From the NCBI GenBank assembly GCA_032718475.1, contig JAUCBJ010000575.1, forward strand, positions 1-21,464: 21,464 nucleotides of DNA, written 5' to 3'. Shown one piece after another: positions 8,934 through 19,020 of this stretch (positions are counted from its first letter, which is position 1; every line of letters starts with the position of its first letter). The DNA comes from Nemertoderma westbladi (taxonomy: Eukaryota > Xenacoelomorpha > Nemertodermatida > Nemertodermatidae). The notes below the pieces were generated by a model, which saw nothing but the letters and a program-made list of their open reading frames with translations, searched no databases and had not been told where the DNA came from. Position numbers and translations under genes: made by a program.

Positions 8934-10999
8934 ACCTAGGTGGTGTTCCCCCGTATAAATTTATATATTTTAAATTAAACCGGTGTAATTTTATATTTCT
9001 AATTACAGATTTTCTTATATTTCCAAAACAAATATACAATTTTTTAAAACAATTATCCTCTTTTAAACAGGACATTGAATAAAAAAAACTTATAGGGAAA
9101 AAACGTCACTGGTCAGGTAGGGGGAGGAAACTGGACGCAATAATAGTTTTTTGTTATGAAAAAAAAGGTCACGGTTTTTATTTTGAATTCATCCTTGAAC
9201 TACTGTACAGTATAATCACGCTCAGATTCCGTCAGCAGAAATGAAATTGTACGTTACGTGTCACGTTTTCGACGGTAGCGAATTATCCCAAAATAACCTG
9301 CCAATTACAAATTACTACACTATGACAGAATAGTTTGAGTTATGAGAATATAGTTCATCCCTAAATGAAACTGTTAGGATATCGAACCCATTAAATACAA
9401 TTCCTTGTACGAACCCTAGCAGGCTTGATGCTTCTTATAGACCAAAATTGTGTTTGTAAAATATTTAATTATGTTCAGTCTGATAAGTTCATTAACATTT
9501 GAAGCAACATAATACTATGCGCAACATTCGAAAGTGTAAACGATTCCTTCTGAAGTCTTAAATAATCAATTAAACCCGATTCCCAGAAATATAATAATTC
9601 AACAACACAATTATATTGACAAAATACGAATAAAATGCAAACAAGATACTATGCACCAAAAACATACTAATTATTACTAACTACATTTTACCCCGTCATG
9701 CATACACCAGCTCCTGGAATATAGATTATTCATTCAGTGAGCCCCCCCCCCCCCCCTCCCCACCCCCCCTTCCAAAAAATAAAAAATGTATCGAATCATA
9801 ATAAGATGGCAAACAATTTGAAAGGTTGCAGTGTTGCCCAGCTACTTATGAGAAAAATAACATTGAAAGTTGTGTATTTACTAAATGTTATTCGCCTCCA
9901 GCGAATTCCATTTCACCAAAATTCCATTTCGATATTGTTTTCATGAAAAACATGATCATTTAATATTCATGCAATGCTATAATTTATAATACTCATATCT
10001 CAAGTATTTCACAATGAAATTTATAATTTTGTAAACCAAATTTTAAATCTTTACATCGTCACCTTTTTATCGACACTAACTGCGGTGTAACTGGTGCAAT
10101 ATCGTCGGAGACACTTTCTCAAACGCCTGTAGCTAAAGATTGAAAGCGAAAATAACAATTTTGTTATTATATATTTAACTCCACGGAGGAGTTAAATATT
10201 AAAATTTGAGAAATTTCACCAAAATATGACACTTTTCATAAAAAAATTACAGTATATTAATTTGTAGTTTGTCATATTGATCGTTTTGTAATATTCAAAT
10301 TTTGTAATAAAACTACTAATACTGGCATATGTATTACTGTACTGGATGTATTACTTGTTCCAAAGTAAAAGTATTTTATACAATGTTCTGATTCATGTTG
10401 CTTTACTTTTACGGCTATTAATTCCAATATCAAATATCATTACCAAATGCCATTAATAGAGAATAAATAAATAAATAATTATTGGCAATGTACACCTCAT
10501 TAATGTATGTACGAAAGTTAAAGGATAAAGAAAATATAACACAATTAATAGATATATTAAAGTATAACTAATAACGACACAACTTGTAAAATATTTTAAA
10601 ATTAGAAAATAAAATGTAAGATTTTAATATAATAATAAGATTTTACTTTAATTTAAACTTTTATGAAGAGAAACTGAAACTGTATGTAAGATAAACAGCA
10701 ACATACTCGAAAAGTATCGCAGACTATCGCTTAGATATCTATGGATACACGCAAATTGAGTCACTCACTTAATCTTAACCCTATTAGCACTGGGGGAGGG
10801 GGGGGATCGGCCCCTTCCTAATTATTAATTGCTGTATCTATGCAACCACATTATGTACCAGCCCAATTTTTTACGAGAATTTGTCAAATTTAATGGCACA
10901 TATTTTGCAAAAAACTGCGTTGCAATTACATTTATACTTTTCGATGTGGGTGCCACCTCAAAATTTGGTCACCAGCAGAACTTTTTTTGAAATTTTCAA
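8934..10999. other. AT-rich non-coding region
   Basis: No gene was found; frames are short and low-complexity. A run of 15 C starts at 9742 and continues as C-rich sequence to about 9770. GCATACACCAG at 9700-9710 matches the 13-bp minisatellite core and runs directly into CTCCTGG, its inverted form. A 12-bp stem with a 5-nt loop is at 10171-10199, and a (AAAT)n-like tract lies near 10462-10480. Confidence 0.55.
10171..10199. repeat. Perfect 12-bp hairpin
   Basis: Arms ATATTTAACTCC and GGAGTTAAATAT are separated by the loop ACGGA. A second small palindrome (AATAACAA-TT-TTGTTATT) lies just upstream at about 10151-10168. Only one copy of each is seen in the window, so a role is not inferred. 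Confidence 0.6.
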
Positions 11000-11045
11000 A
11001 TTTTACAAGTTAGTAATTCTTTATTTTACAAGTTAGTAATTCTTT
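11000..11045 (+). repeat. Tandem duplication of 23 bp
   Basis: Two exact, adjacent 23-bp copies (core TTTTACAAGTTAGTAATTC) lie at 11000-11022 and 11023-11045. This is a simple recent slippage duplication. Confidence 0.85.
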
Positions 11046-11099
11046 ATGTTGGGTCTTTTTTTATTGATTCTAATTCGTATGGAGCATTCTACTACTCTA

Positions 11100-11865
11100 T
11101 TTAAGTATGTAAGTGAAGCGGTACGTCATTTTTGGTGCACCAAAATTAGGGCGTGGCATTTCAAATATTCAAAATTTCAATATTCGTTAAATACTGTGAA
11201 GTTTTGATTCAATGCATTTTTAAGGATTTTCTGGCCAGCTAAATCGATTGAAAGTAATATAGAAGACTCAATTCTTAGTGGTACGTCCTTTTTGGTGCAT
11301 CAAAATTAGTGCTTGGCAAGTAGGCCCTACTTCAAATTTTCAAAATTACGATATTCAGAAAATACCACAAGGTTTTCATTTTAATCCATTTTTACAGGTT
11401 ATCTGGAGCGCTGAATCGATTGAAAGTAATATTGAAGCCTCAAGTCTTTAGTGGTACGTCATTATTGGTACACTTAAATTAGGACGTGGTACTTTTTTCA
11501 AAATTTGATTAAGTGCCACTCCCTAATATCTGTGCACCAAAAATGGCGAACCACTAAGTCTTCAGGCTTCTATAATACTTTCAATCGATTCAGCGCTCCA
11601 GAAAACTTATAAATGTGCGTTGAAATCTCAACTTTGGTTTATTTTCGAAATCTCGGATGTTTCAATATTTGAAGTGCCACACCCTAATTTGGTGCTCCAA
11701 AAAAGGCGAACAACTAAGTCTTCAGGCTTCTATAATACTTTCAGTCGATTCAACAGTCCAGAAAACCTATAAAAATGCGTTGAAATCAAAAGTTCGGGGC
11801 ATTTTCCGAATATCGTATTTTGCGCCACGCCCACGTTTTAGGTGCACGAAAAATAGCAACCAGTT
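11100..11865. repeat. Palindromic satellite: three direct plus three inverted copies of a ~165-bp unit
   Basis: A landmark GTGGTACGTCATTTTTGGTG-like block starts near 11117, 11278 and 11452 in one orientation. Its reverse complement, AAGTGCCACNCCCTAAT...GGTGCNCCAAAAA, is at about 11514-11557, 11672-11715 and 11822-11863. A second conserved block, TCTGGAGCGCTGAATCGATT, also mirrors across the centre (11402-11421 against about 11583-11600). Symmetry is around 11505. Arms are roughly 75% identical by eye, so a transcript could form a long imperfect hairpin. A 130-codon frame at 11657-12049 is a by-product of the repeats. A further partial copy may lie at 10948-10981. Confidence 0.8.
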
Positions 11866-12790
11866 CAATTTATTTTCGGAAATGGAATATAATCACATTC
11901 GATTCAGCTTAGTGAAAAATCTACTAACGCTAGCCAACAATGCCACACAATTAGTTTTTGGAATATCAAAAAATTGTCCTGGGACTACTTCTATTTTTCA
12001 TGAAAATTATTATACCCACCTTATGAAATTTTCATTTTTTTGGATTTGAAAATGTTATTCGATAATGTTTTCACTTACAGCCCAAATTTCGTAGGATTTC
12101 TTCATTCAATGATTACAAAAATACAGCGCGGTGACATACAATACACGTTAACAAGTTATTTTATTTTAAATATTATTCTGTTACAAAATTTCTATTTTTT
12201 TAATACATTGGCACGTCAACAATAATCTTTCTATATGACTGCACTAACCCTACCAGTATCACTCACTGTATTATACAGTAGGCCTATGGACTTACTGGCA
12301 TATTAAAAGGCTGGACATAAGGCTGACATAAATAGGTCTTGCCCTAAATATAAAAACGAAACATTATACTAGTGAGTGAAATAAAAGTGGAAACGGGAAA
12401 TAAAGAGTATTGCTTAGCACCCACAAAAGTTTTACAAACAATTAATTTGTACAGATACATCCATGAAACTAGAAACAATTTGAGCGCACCTGTGATTAAT
12501 AAACATATAATTGGAAACCAAGTAACCGATACTATAAAAATAACTATTATTCGACTTGGTAAAGTTTTAACTGTAAAAAATAACTACCTGTTGCGATTAT
12601 TATTAGCGGTATAACAACGTCACCAGGAATAGAGAGAGAAAGGAGGTTACTTAATTAAGTTATTGAGTGTTATAACTTAATGTTTGTTTATATGTTAGAT
12701 AACTGGGTTAGATAGCTGATATTGATTGCATTAAAACAAACACGAAGTGGGGCCTTCGCGCAGCACGTGACTTAATTATACTTAGTTATA
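11866..12790. other. AT-rich non-coding region
   Basis: No supported gene. Frames of 60-80 codons at 12040-12225 and 12372-12614 have AT-driven composition and no recognisable domain. A 9-bp stem (TTAAGTTAT / ATAACTTAA, 8-nt loop) lies at 12655-12680. Confidence 0.5.
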
Positions 12791-12795
12791 CATTT

Positions 12796-13560
12796 CGCCC
12801 TCTAGCGGCAGACTGGAGGACTCCAGACCGTTTACTGCCCACCAAAGACTCAGGCCGACTTCTACTACATATCTGCTACGTTTCAGCTTGAACGGATCAT
12901 AAATAACGAGATGGGAGAAAGATTTCACATTCAAACATTTCGCCCTCTAGCGGCAGACTGAAGAACTGCACACGGATTAGCCTTCAATTCAATTCAATTC
13001 CTTCTTTCAAAGTCACAGCTAATGGTCTAGTACATATCTGCCAAATTTCAGCATAAATGGATTAAAAGCAAAGAAATGGGAGGACATTTAATGTTTAGAC
13101 ATGTGGCCCTCTAGCAGGAGACTATTGCTCTGATGGTGTCTGAAAGTCTCTCAAACGTCTCAACTTTAGCTCATATTGATACCTACAAATTTTCAACTTG
13201 GCAGCTTTAAATCCGACAAAGTTATTAGCATGTCAAAATCGTAACGACGACAACGATTTCACTTTCAGACCTTTGGCCCTCTAGCGGCAGACTGGAGAAC
13301 TGCAGATGGATTCGCCTCCTTTGAAAGTCACAGCTAATGGTCTAATACATATCTGCCAAGTTTCAGCTTAAACGGATTAAAAGCAAAGAAATGGGAGGGC
13401 ATTTAATGTTTAGACATGTGGCCCTCTAGCGGGAGACCATTGCACTGATGGTGTCTGAAAGTCTCTCAAAAATCTCAACTTTTGCTCATATTGATACCTA
13501 CAAATTTTCAACTTGGCAGCTTTAAATCCGACAAAGTTATTAGCATGTCAAAATCGTAAC
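12796..13560 (+). repeat. Two-type (A/B) satellite array around CCCTCTAGCGG
   Basis: The motif GCCCTCTAGCGG (or one-base variants) recurs at about 12797, 12942, 13106, 13276 and 13421. Spacings are 145, 164, 170, 145. Type A units continue with GGCAGACTGNAGAAC...ATATCTGCCAAGTTTCAGC; type B units with GGAGACNATTGC...GATGGTGTCTGAAAGTCTC. The order is A', A, B, A, B, and the A+B dimer repeats at 315 bp. The second unit is longer because of an (AATTC)n insertion near 12987-13002. Confidence 0.85.
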
Positions 13561-13595
13561 GACGACGACAACGACGACGACGACGACGACGACAA
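13561..13595 (+). repeat. (GAC)n microsatellite
   Basis: A nearly pure GAC/ACG tract terminates the last B unit. The previous B unit has the unexpanded seed AACGACGACAACGA at the same place (about 13241-13255), so the tract expanded from inside the satellite unit. Confidence 0.9.
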
Positions 13596-13809
13596 CTATT
13601 TGCATAAATTGACCCACCCCCTAACAGTGTCAATTCGCTAAGGCTCCGCCAACTTCGTGGCTCGCCCCACAATTCAATAGTAAAGCATACAGTTCGCTGA
13701 AATAGAACGCAAACTAAACCAGCACCTTATAATATATGAAATATAAATAAAGAGAATGAATGTAGAGCGAATAAAACAGAAGACCATAATATATTGGCTG
13801 TAATTCAAC

Positions 13810-15969
13810 CTAAATGCGTCGAGTCGGAGATACCAAGTTAACATTACCCGTGGCGGAGTTCTCCTTGACATAAACTATAGCGGCGAGCTCCTTACAGAAT
13901 TCCTCTAGAAGGACGGCGCCTTCGAAGAGAAAGATAAACCGCGAGTCTACTACGGGGAGGGCTGCGTTGCCCGGGGGGGTCTCGAGTCGGGAGCGAACTA
14001 GGGCCAACGCGGTGCGGTGATCGGGGATGCGTTGGCAGCGGGTGAGAAGGTCGTTGGAGAGACGAACGAGGATGGAGTAGAGAGATCGCGCGCCCGGGGG
14101 CAGTCGTATGAACGGGTTCAGTAGGTACTCGTGGAGGTGCGGATGGGGGAGATGGGCTAGTTGGGAGAGTAGTTGGAGGAGTTGGAGATTCACTGAGTAG
14201 GATTGGTCTAGAAGGCGCTCCAACTTATTGAAGAGGCCGTTAAGGAAAGGACCTTCATCGAAAGGAAGATTGGCGCAGCTGCGTAGAGGAAGAAGGAAAC
14301 CAGGCCAATCGTACCGGACGCATTGGATGAGGGAGGAACGACAAGTCTTAATGGAGTCCTTAAGGTAATCCTCGTAGCCATGGGAACCCGATGACTTTAT
14401 ATTGTCCGGGAGGATCGTGATAAACGCGTTTATTACATCGGCTAACGGAGGCGCCTCCAGCTCCTCATTGGGGTTCTGTAGCCGCAGGAGTGAGGCGGAA
14501 CGGCGTTTATGTCGGGCCATCTTCACGTTGAGTTCCGTGGAGGTGAGCTGGTCGGAACGGTCGCTGTCCGTTCCGGACTCGTCGCTTTCCGATAACTCCT
14601 CAACTGCTTCCCGATGGATATACGATCGATCCTTCAAGTAAAACAGAATCAGGTTATAGGAGACGCACTCGCAGTGCTTCTGGAAGAGAACCTGGAACAT
14701 CTTGAGAGCGGCGATGGACAGCTCGTCGGACATGTGGTCACATCGCTGAATAACGAGTTGTCGGACCTCAGGGGAGCCGACTGCGTCCGACAACGGGAGA
14801 CCCAGAATAAAACCTACGAACTCCGCGACCAGAATGGAAGAGGATATATGGAGGAGGCATTGTTTAACGAAGACCGTAGCGAGAAGGGCTCCGCTCTCCG
14901 ATATCTGTTTGAGAAGCGGAGCTACTATCGGCTGGATAAACGATTCGCGGATGCCGAAAACTAAAGATTTACCTATAACTCCTTGGGAAGCCTTAATTAG
15001 TTGGTCTAAGTAATCGAGCCATGAGAGAAACGATATGAGCTGTCTGTGTCCGTGGATAGAAGGTCCGACGTCGGTTATATCCAGTCCCCAACGGGCGTCG
15101 GTACACTCGATGGTGTCTACGAGTAGATCAGTAGGGAGAGCGCGATACAACGCGACGAGACGGTCGCAGAACAAGCGAGTCAACCCGCTGTGTTCCCCGA
15201 TAAACGCCGCTAGTTCCGCACTCTGAATGGTGCAAACCACCATAAGAACCTCGCAAGCCTTCACCGCGATCCGACTGTCGGGACTTCTAGACAACTGTAA
15301 AACAGCTGAGACTAACCGACAACTTGGCGTCTCTGTGGACTCGCCAACTGGATTCACTTTTGTAATGAAATGATTAATATATTCGGGATGTTGATTTAAT
15401 TTACCGGCTAATACGAATAGTAAAGCGATTTCTTCACTCTCAGAAGGACCAGCTCGCACCTCACCGCACAGTCGCACCATATTCTGTAACGGCCGGTAGA
15501 CGTTGGAGTGCCAAACGAACGGCAGTTTACTTATAAATTTAGTGTAGAAAACCAGAACCGCTGATTTCATCCCTGGAGGGCAATCTGTTCTCGCTAAAGT
15601 GTGTAAAGTTTCTAGAATCTTGTGCGTTAATAAGTAATTGATACAGGGACCTAGGTGTTGTGGTTTAGATACACTTAGATCGTTATCGACTTTACCATCT
15701 ACGTGATCAACGTTATCAGGGCCGTCCGGTTTGATTTCCTGGTCCTCGAGTTCTTCCATCTCCTGCGTTAGAATCTGCAACATTTGTTCCAGGTGCGCGG
15801 GGATATTCGTTTGGTCGGCTAGCTTTCTGTTATCTTTGGAATCGACGTAGTATCGAGTTAGCGACTTCCAATGCCACACAAAGTCGTCGTACAGAACCGT
15901 GGGGGGTTGTAACGCATCCGCAGCTGATTGTAAAGCTGCGCTGATTTTTGATACTAAAGTTCTATTCAT
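13810..15969 (-). CDS. FHIP2-like (FAM160B) FTS-Hook-interacting protein, intronless
   Basis: This protein belongs to the FHIP family, which forms the FHF complex with FTS and Hook proteins and links dynein to vesicle cargo. The frame has 719 codons and is complete; human FHIP2A is about 765 aa. Family landmarks in order: DDFVWHWKSLTRYY (28-41), NIPAHLEQMLQIL (55-67), GPCINYLLTHKILETLHTL (107-125), DCPPGMKSAVLVFYTK (129-144), an Asp/Glu/Ser-rich linker at about 455-475, LPHPHLHEYLL (607-617), and the end segment EGAVLLEEFCKELAAI (683-698). The fold is helical, with no membrane segment. I start at the ATG at 15969, which gives the expected FHIP N-terminus; an in-frame ATG at 16008 adds 13 hydrophobic residues not typical of the family. 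GC content is well above the flanks. No intron is visible, unusual for an animal FHIP gene, and no retrocopy poly(A) scar is seen after the stop. Assignment to FHIP2 instead of FHIP1 rests on remembered similarity. Confidence 0.9.
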   Translation of the reverse strand: MNRTLVSKISAALQSAADALQPPTVLYDDFVWHWKSLTRYYVDSKDNRKLADQTNIPAHLEQMLQILTQEMEELEDQEIKPDGPDNVDHVDGKVDNDLSVSKPQHLGPCINYLLTHKILETLHTLARTDCPPGMKSAVLVFYTKFISKLPFVWHSNVYRPLQNMVRLCGEVRAGPSESEEIALLFVLAGKLNQHPEYINHFITKVNPVGESTETPSCRLVSAVLQLSRSPDSRIAVKACEVLMVVCTIQSAELAAFIGEHSGLTRLFCDRLVALYRALPTDLLVDTIECTDARWGLDITDVGPSIHGHRQLISFLSWLDYLDQLIKASQGVIGKSLVFGIRESFIQPIVAPLLKQISESGALLATVFVKQCLLHISSSILVAEFVGFILGLPLSDAVGSPEVRQLVIQRCDHMSDELSIAALKMFQVLFQKHCECVSYNLILFYLKDRSYIHREAVEELSESDESGTDSDRSDQLTSTELNVKMARHKRRSASLLRLQNPNEELEAPPLADVINAFITILPDNIKSSGSHGYEDYLKDSIKTCRSSLIQCVRYDWPGFLLPLRSCANLPFDEGPFLNGLFNKLERLLDQSYSVNLQLLQLLSQLAHLPHPHLHEYLLNPFIRLPPGARSLYSILVRLSNDLLTRCQRIPDHRTALALVRSRLETPPGNAALPVVDSRFIFLFEGAVLLEEFCKELAAIVYVKENSATGNVNLVSPTRRI

Positions 15970-16600
15970 GATTAATAGATTTATTAATACAGTAATACAT
16001 AACTGCATAACAGCAGTACAGCAGTATACCAGTAATAGTGTAATAGGGCCTCCTTGTTCCTGTCATAGCCCTAGCAGGACTGAATGCTGGCATGAACAGC
16101 CTAATACTGTAATAATAATAGGGAAAATATCTGCATATCTATCTCAGTATCTACAGATCTACCTGCTATGACCTACACGCAACCTGGCAACAGGACACTC
16201 TGTCTGCACTCTGCATGTATAATAATACAGTACCGGTAATAGGCCATTATAAACTAAACTATAACGGCAGAATTCGATTAGAAATACTTACCGTATTAGT
16301 TTAGAGCTTTGTCCTACAGTAGCTCGCTCCAACTTCTTGTAGTAGTAGTTTAGTTTACCACATTAGTATTAGTATTATTTCTTAGTAATTAAAATGTGTA
16401 ATGTTTAATAATTTACGGGTGTAGAGTAGAAAGAAATTTATTATAAGGCACCCCACTAACAGACTAATAAAATACAAGTTATAAGAAGTCGTCATAGTAA
16501 GAAATAATTAAATAGAGAAGAAATGATATATTTACACTACACGTTCACAAAATTTATATAATAAACTAGTACTGTATAAAATGTCTAAAAAGTATTGTCT
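15970..16600. other. Non-coding region upstream of the FHIP2-like gene
   Basis: This is expected to hold the 5' UTR and promoter of the minus-strand FHIP2-like gene. I see no clear TATA box. CAG/CTGTA-rich stretches and one TACCGGTA (16231-16238) occur. Open frames here are short and unconvincing. Confidence 0.5.
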
Positions 16601-17160
16601 AAAATTGATATAAATGTTATGTGTACAAACGTCAATAGTAGTAAGGTATATATATAGAGTGAGCAATGAGTAAAACCATAACCAACATACATACCAAAAA
16701 TAATAAAAATGATGTATTCTATATAGCAAACACATATTGCGACAGCATATTTTTTTAAAGCTAAATTTGATATGAATTTTTTGGTGTACCTATTGTATAC
16801 CCAAAAACATTCATATAAAATTTTGTTAAAACGTCAATAGTAAAAGATTTAGTGTAAGCAACTAGTAAAATCAATAAAATACTGGATATCTACAATATAA
16901 AAAGATTAAAAATTTAAAATGACATTTAAAAAAATTAACAAGCTAATATTGCGAAACCCGATACCGGTAGTATAAATTCAGCTAAAATTGATGAGCTTTT
17001 ATGTTACAATAGATTAAATCATCGATACATTCGAATTCGACATGGTATTAATATAGAGAAAGCAATAAAAACCAACATATAATATAATATTTACTAATTC
17101 ACGAAAATTAATTATTAACATAAAAAATATTGCGACAGTATAAAATAATGTAAAGTAATT
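16600..17160 (+). repeat. Diverged tandem repeats of about 205 bp
   Basis: Two landmarks recur with similar spacing. ACGTCAATAGTA appears at about 16629 and 16832. ATATTGCGACAG or a variant appears at about 16735, 16946 and 17128. A GAG-AGCAATGAGTAAAACC-like block follows the first landmark and has relatives near 16855 and 17058. The sequences between are AT-rich and poorly conserved, so the array is old. Confidence 0.5.
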
Positions 17161-17311
17161 CTAAAAAGGTTGAGACAACTACAGTAATATATTAAATAAA
17201 ATATCTGCTATGAAACATTCAAATATTGGTGTGTAGAAAGAAAGTTAGTGAAATAAAATATGGCATAGATTAATAAGATATATTATATGAAACAATAAAT
17301 AATACATTAGT

Positions 17312-17572
17312 GATGTATGGAAGGATTACCATGAAGGGATAAACGTTAAGGGTTGAAGTGGTTATCAGCCAGTGAGACATAAATACAGTTTCTGTTCTGA
17401 CAGCGCGTTCCAGGGGTCAATGACCCTGAAATGGAATTGTTGGAGATATTACTACTGTATGAGCGGTAAATTTGAATTGTTCTTATATGGATATATATAC
17501 AATATTATTACAGTCAGTCGGAAGCGAATAGCATTGTGATATTTTGCATTGCAGTACTGCAGTACGTTTGCA
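17312..17572 (+). repeat. Probable 5' LTR of the Ty3/Gypsy relic
   Basis: The boundaries are approximate: a TG start near 17312-17315 and a CA end at 17571-17572, followed a few bases later by TTGGTGACGAGGATAAAC, the kind of primer-binding/leader sequence that follows invertebrate Gypsy LTRs. A TATA-like ATATATATAC lies at 17491-17500. No second copy is present in the window, so the LTR ends cannot be verified by comparison. Confidence 0.4.
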
Positions 17573-17653
17573 ATATTGGTGACGAGGATAAACTTCGAAG
17601 CCGCGAGCTAATCTAGGGTACAGTGAATAGCAAAAAAGGCCTATCGTATACAG

Positions 17654-18710
17654 ATGGCTCAGGGAGGTCCAGCAACGAGAATAGTGGTATCACTATCAAC
17701 TAAACATTAAACCGTTCCAGCCATTGGATGATTTAATTGCGTCAGGCAAAGCTTGGGAATGATATTTCCGGGATTTTAACCGAGAATGTGATTACTTCGG
17801 GATAACAACTCCTCAGGAAAAGAAACAGGCGTTACTAGTGTTCGGCGGAAACCAAATAACAGAATGCGAGGATGCATTACTGGATGAAGGCGACGGTAAT
17901 GAGTATGACAAACTGGAGAGGAAGTTGAATAAACATTTAATGCCCAAGAAGAACAAGCGACATGCGCGTTTTCGTTTTCTAAACTGTACACAAAATGCAG
18001 GGGAAACGTTAGCACAGTTTCATGTAAGATGTAGAATCCTAATTAAAGATTGTGAGTATGGCAATCATGAGAATGAAATGTTACTTGATCACTTAATCCT
18101 CCATGTCAAGGATGATCGGTTATGAGAAAAAGCATTGGAGGAAGAATGGGATCTGTCAAAATTTTTGGAGAAAGCCAGTAGTAGAATGGCATCCAAGGTT
18201 CAAGCAGATGATATCATATCGGGAACTCCGGCAGTCGGTATCAGTATTGCGTGTGTGAAGGAGGAACAGGAATAGATGGAAGTGTTGGGAGTTAATGCAG
18301 CATGGAACCCTAATAGAGTTGAGCAGTATCAGTATTGTCAGAGCTGCTGGAGAACACATGATAGGAACAGGTGTACTGTTGAAAACGCTCGTTGTAATGG
18401 TTGCGGTGAAATTGGTCATTTCGAACGAAGGTGCCACAGTAGGCATGGCCAAGGGGCCAGAGGTCGGCGCGGAGATAGAGAGAGAAGATGGATTGACTAT
18501 GGGGGGTCCAGATATGGACGTTCAAGCGATAGCAAGCAATATTCTGGTTCCAGCGAAGGCAGACGACATGCTAGTAGCGGGTATCGATCCAGGCGAGTTA
18601 TTGAGGATATTCCAACTGATTCAGACTCACAAGGTTCAATTTAGGAAACTGATGATGAATCTGATGGGGGAAATTCACATAAAATGCATCATTTGAAGTT
18701 GTCAAAGGTA
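17654..18710 (+). pseudogene. Ty3/Gypsy gag remnant
   Basis: An ATG at 17654 begins a short frame that stops after 18 codons. A shift by one base opens the gag frame, which runs from about 17690 to 18710 with stops at 17759, 18123, 18273 and 18642. The capsid-like part (about 17720-18250) has the pattern seen in Gypsy gag: a segment like LLVFGGNQITECEDAL, then FRFLNCTQNAGETLAQFHVR and a DHLILHVKDDRL block. At about 18330-18440 a Cys/His-rich region contains a knuckle CNGCGEIGHFERRC (C-X2-C-X4-H-X4-C), preceded by YCQSC and followed by an Arg/Gly/Ser-rich tail, as expected for nucleocapsid binding to RNA. Confidence 0.85.
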
Positions 18711-18711
18711 A

Positions 18712-19020
18712 AAGCCTAGATACTGTAAGCAGTTACAATCTGAAATTGTACTACCCATTGTAATCGAAAATGTAAGGTTCAATACAGACCCGGACACTGG
18801 GGCAGATATTGATGTTGTAGATGAGAGCCACTGGAAAGATATCAAGAGAGCAAACCCAAATTTGAAACTAAATAAAGTAAAACAGAAAGTAAAGGCAGCA
18901 AATTCAACCACAGTACCAATGAAGGGTAAATTTATGGTCCTATTTATGAACAAAACAAGACAAACTGTGAGAGAGTGCTATGTTATGGAGGGTAGTTTGG
19001 GAGGCCCTCCATTGATATAA
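18712..19020 (+). pseudogene. Retropepsin-like protease remnant
   Basis: In a frame +1 relative to gag, the catalytic DTGA motif of retroviral-type aspartic proteases lies at 18793-18804, followed by DIDVVDE. The frame ends in TAA at 19018-19020, and the sequence then continues in another frame with a DIRGDFTTVQLGCLK-like segment. In an intact element it would cleave the polyprotein. It is about 100 codons, the normal size for this domain. Confidence 0.75.

Noticed and set aside
8627-9082. Open frames across the second minisatellite array
   Set aside because: Same artefact as the left array; the parts outside the repeat are AT-driven and show no domain.
11657-12049. 130-codon plus-strand frame
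   Set aside because: It lies mostly in the inverted satellite array, and its sequence follows the repeats.
14402-15226. Plus-strand open frames opposite the FHIP2-like gene
   Set aside because: They have no domain and are antisense shadows of a conserved coding sequence.
15970-16008. Upstream in-frame ATG adding 13 residues to the FHIP2-like protein
   Set aside because: The extra residues are hydrophobic and AT-encoded; the downstream ATG gives the usual family N-terminus.
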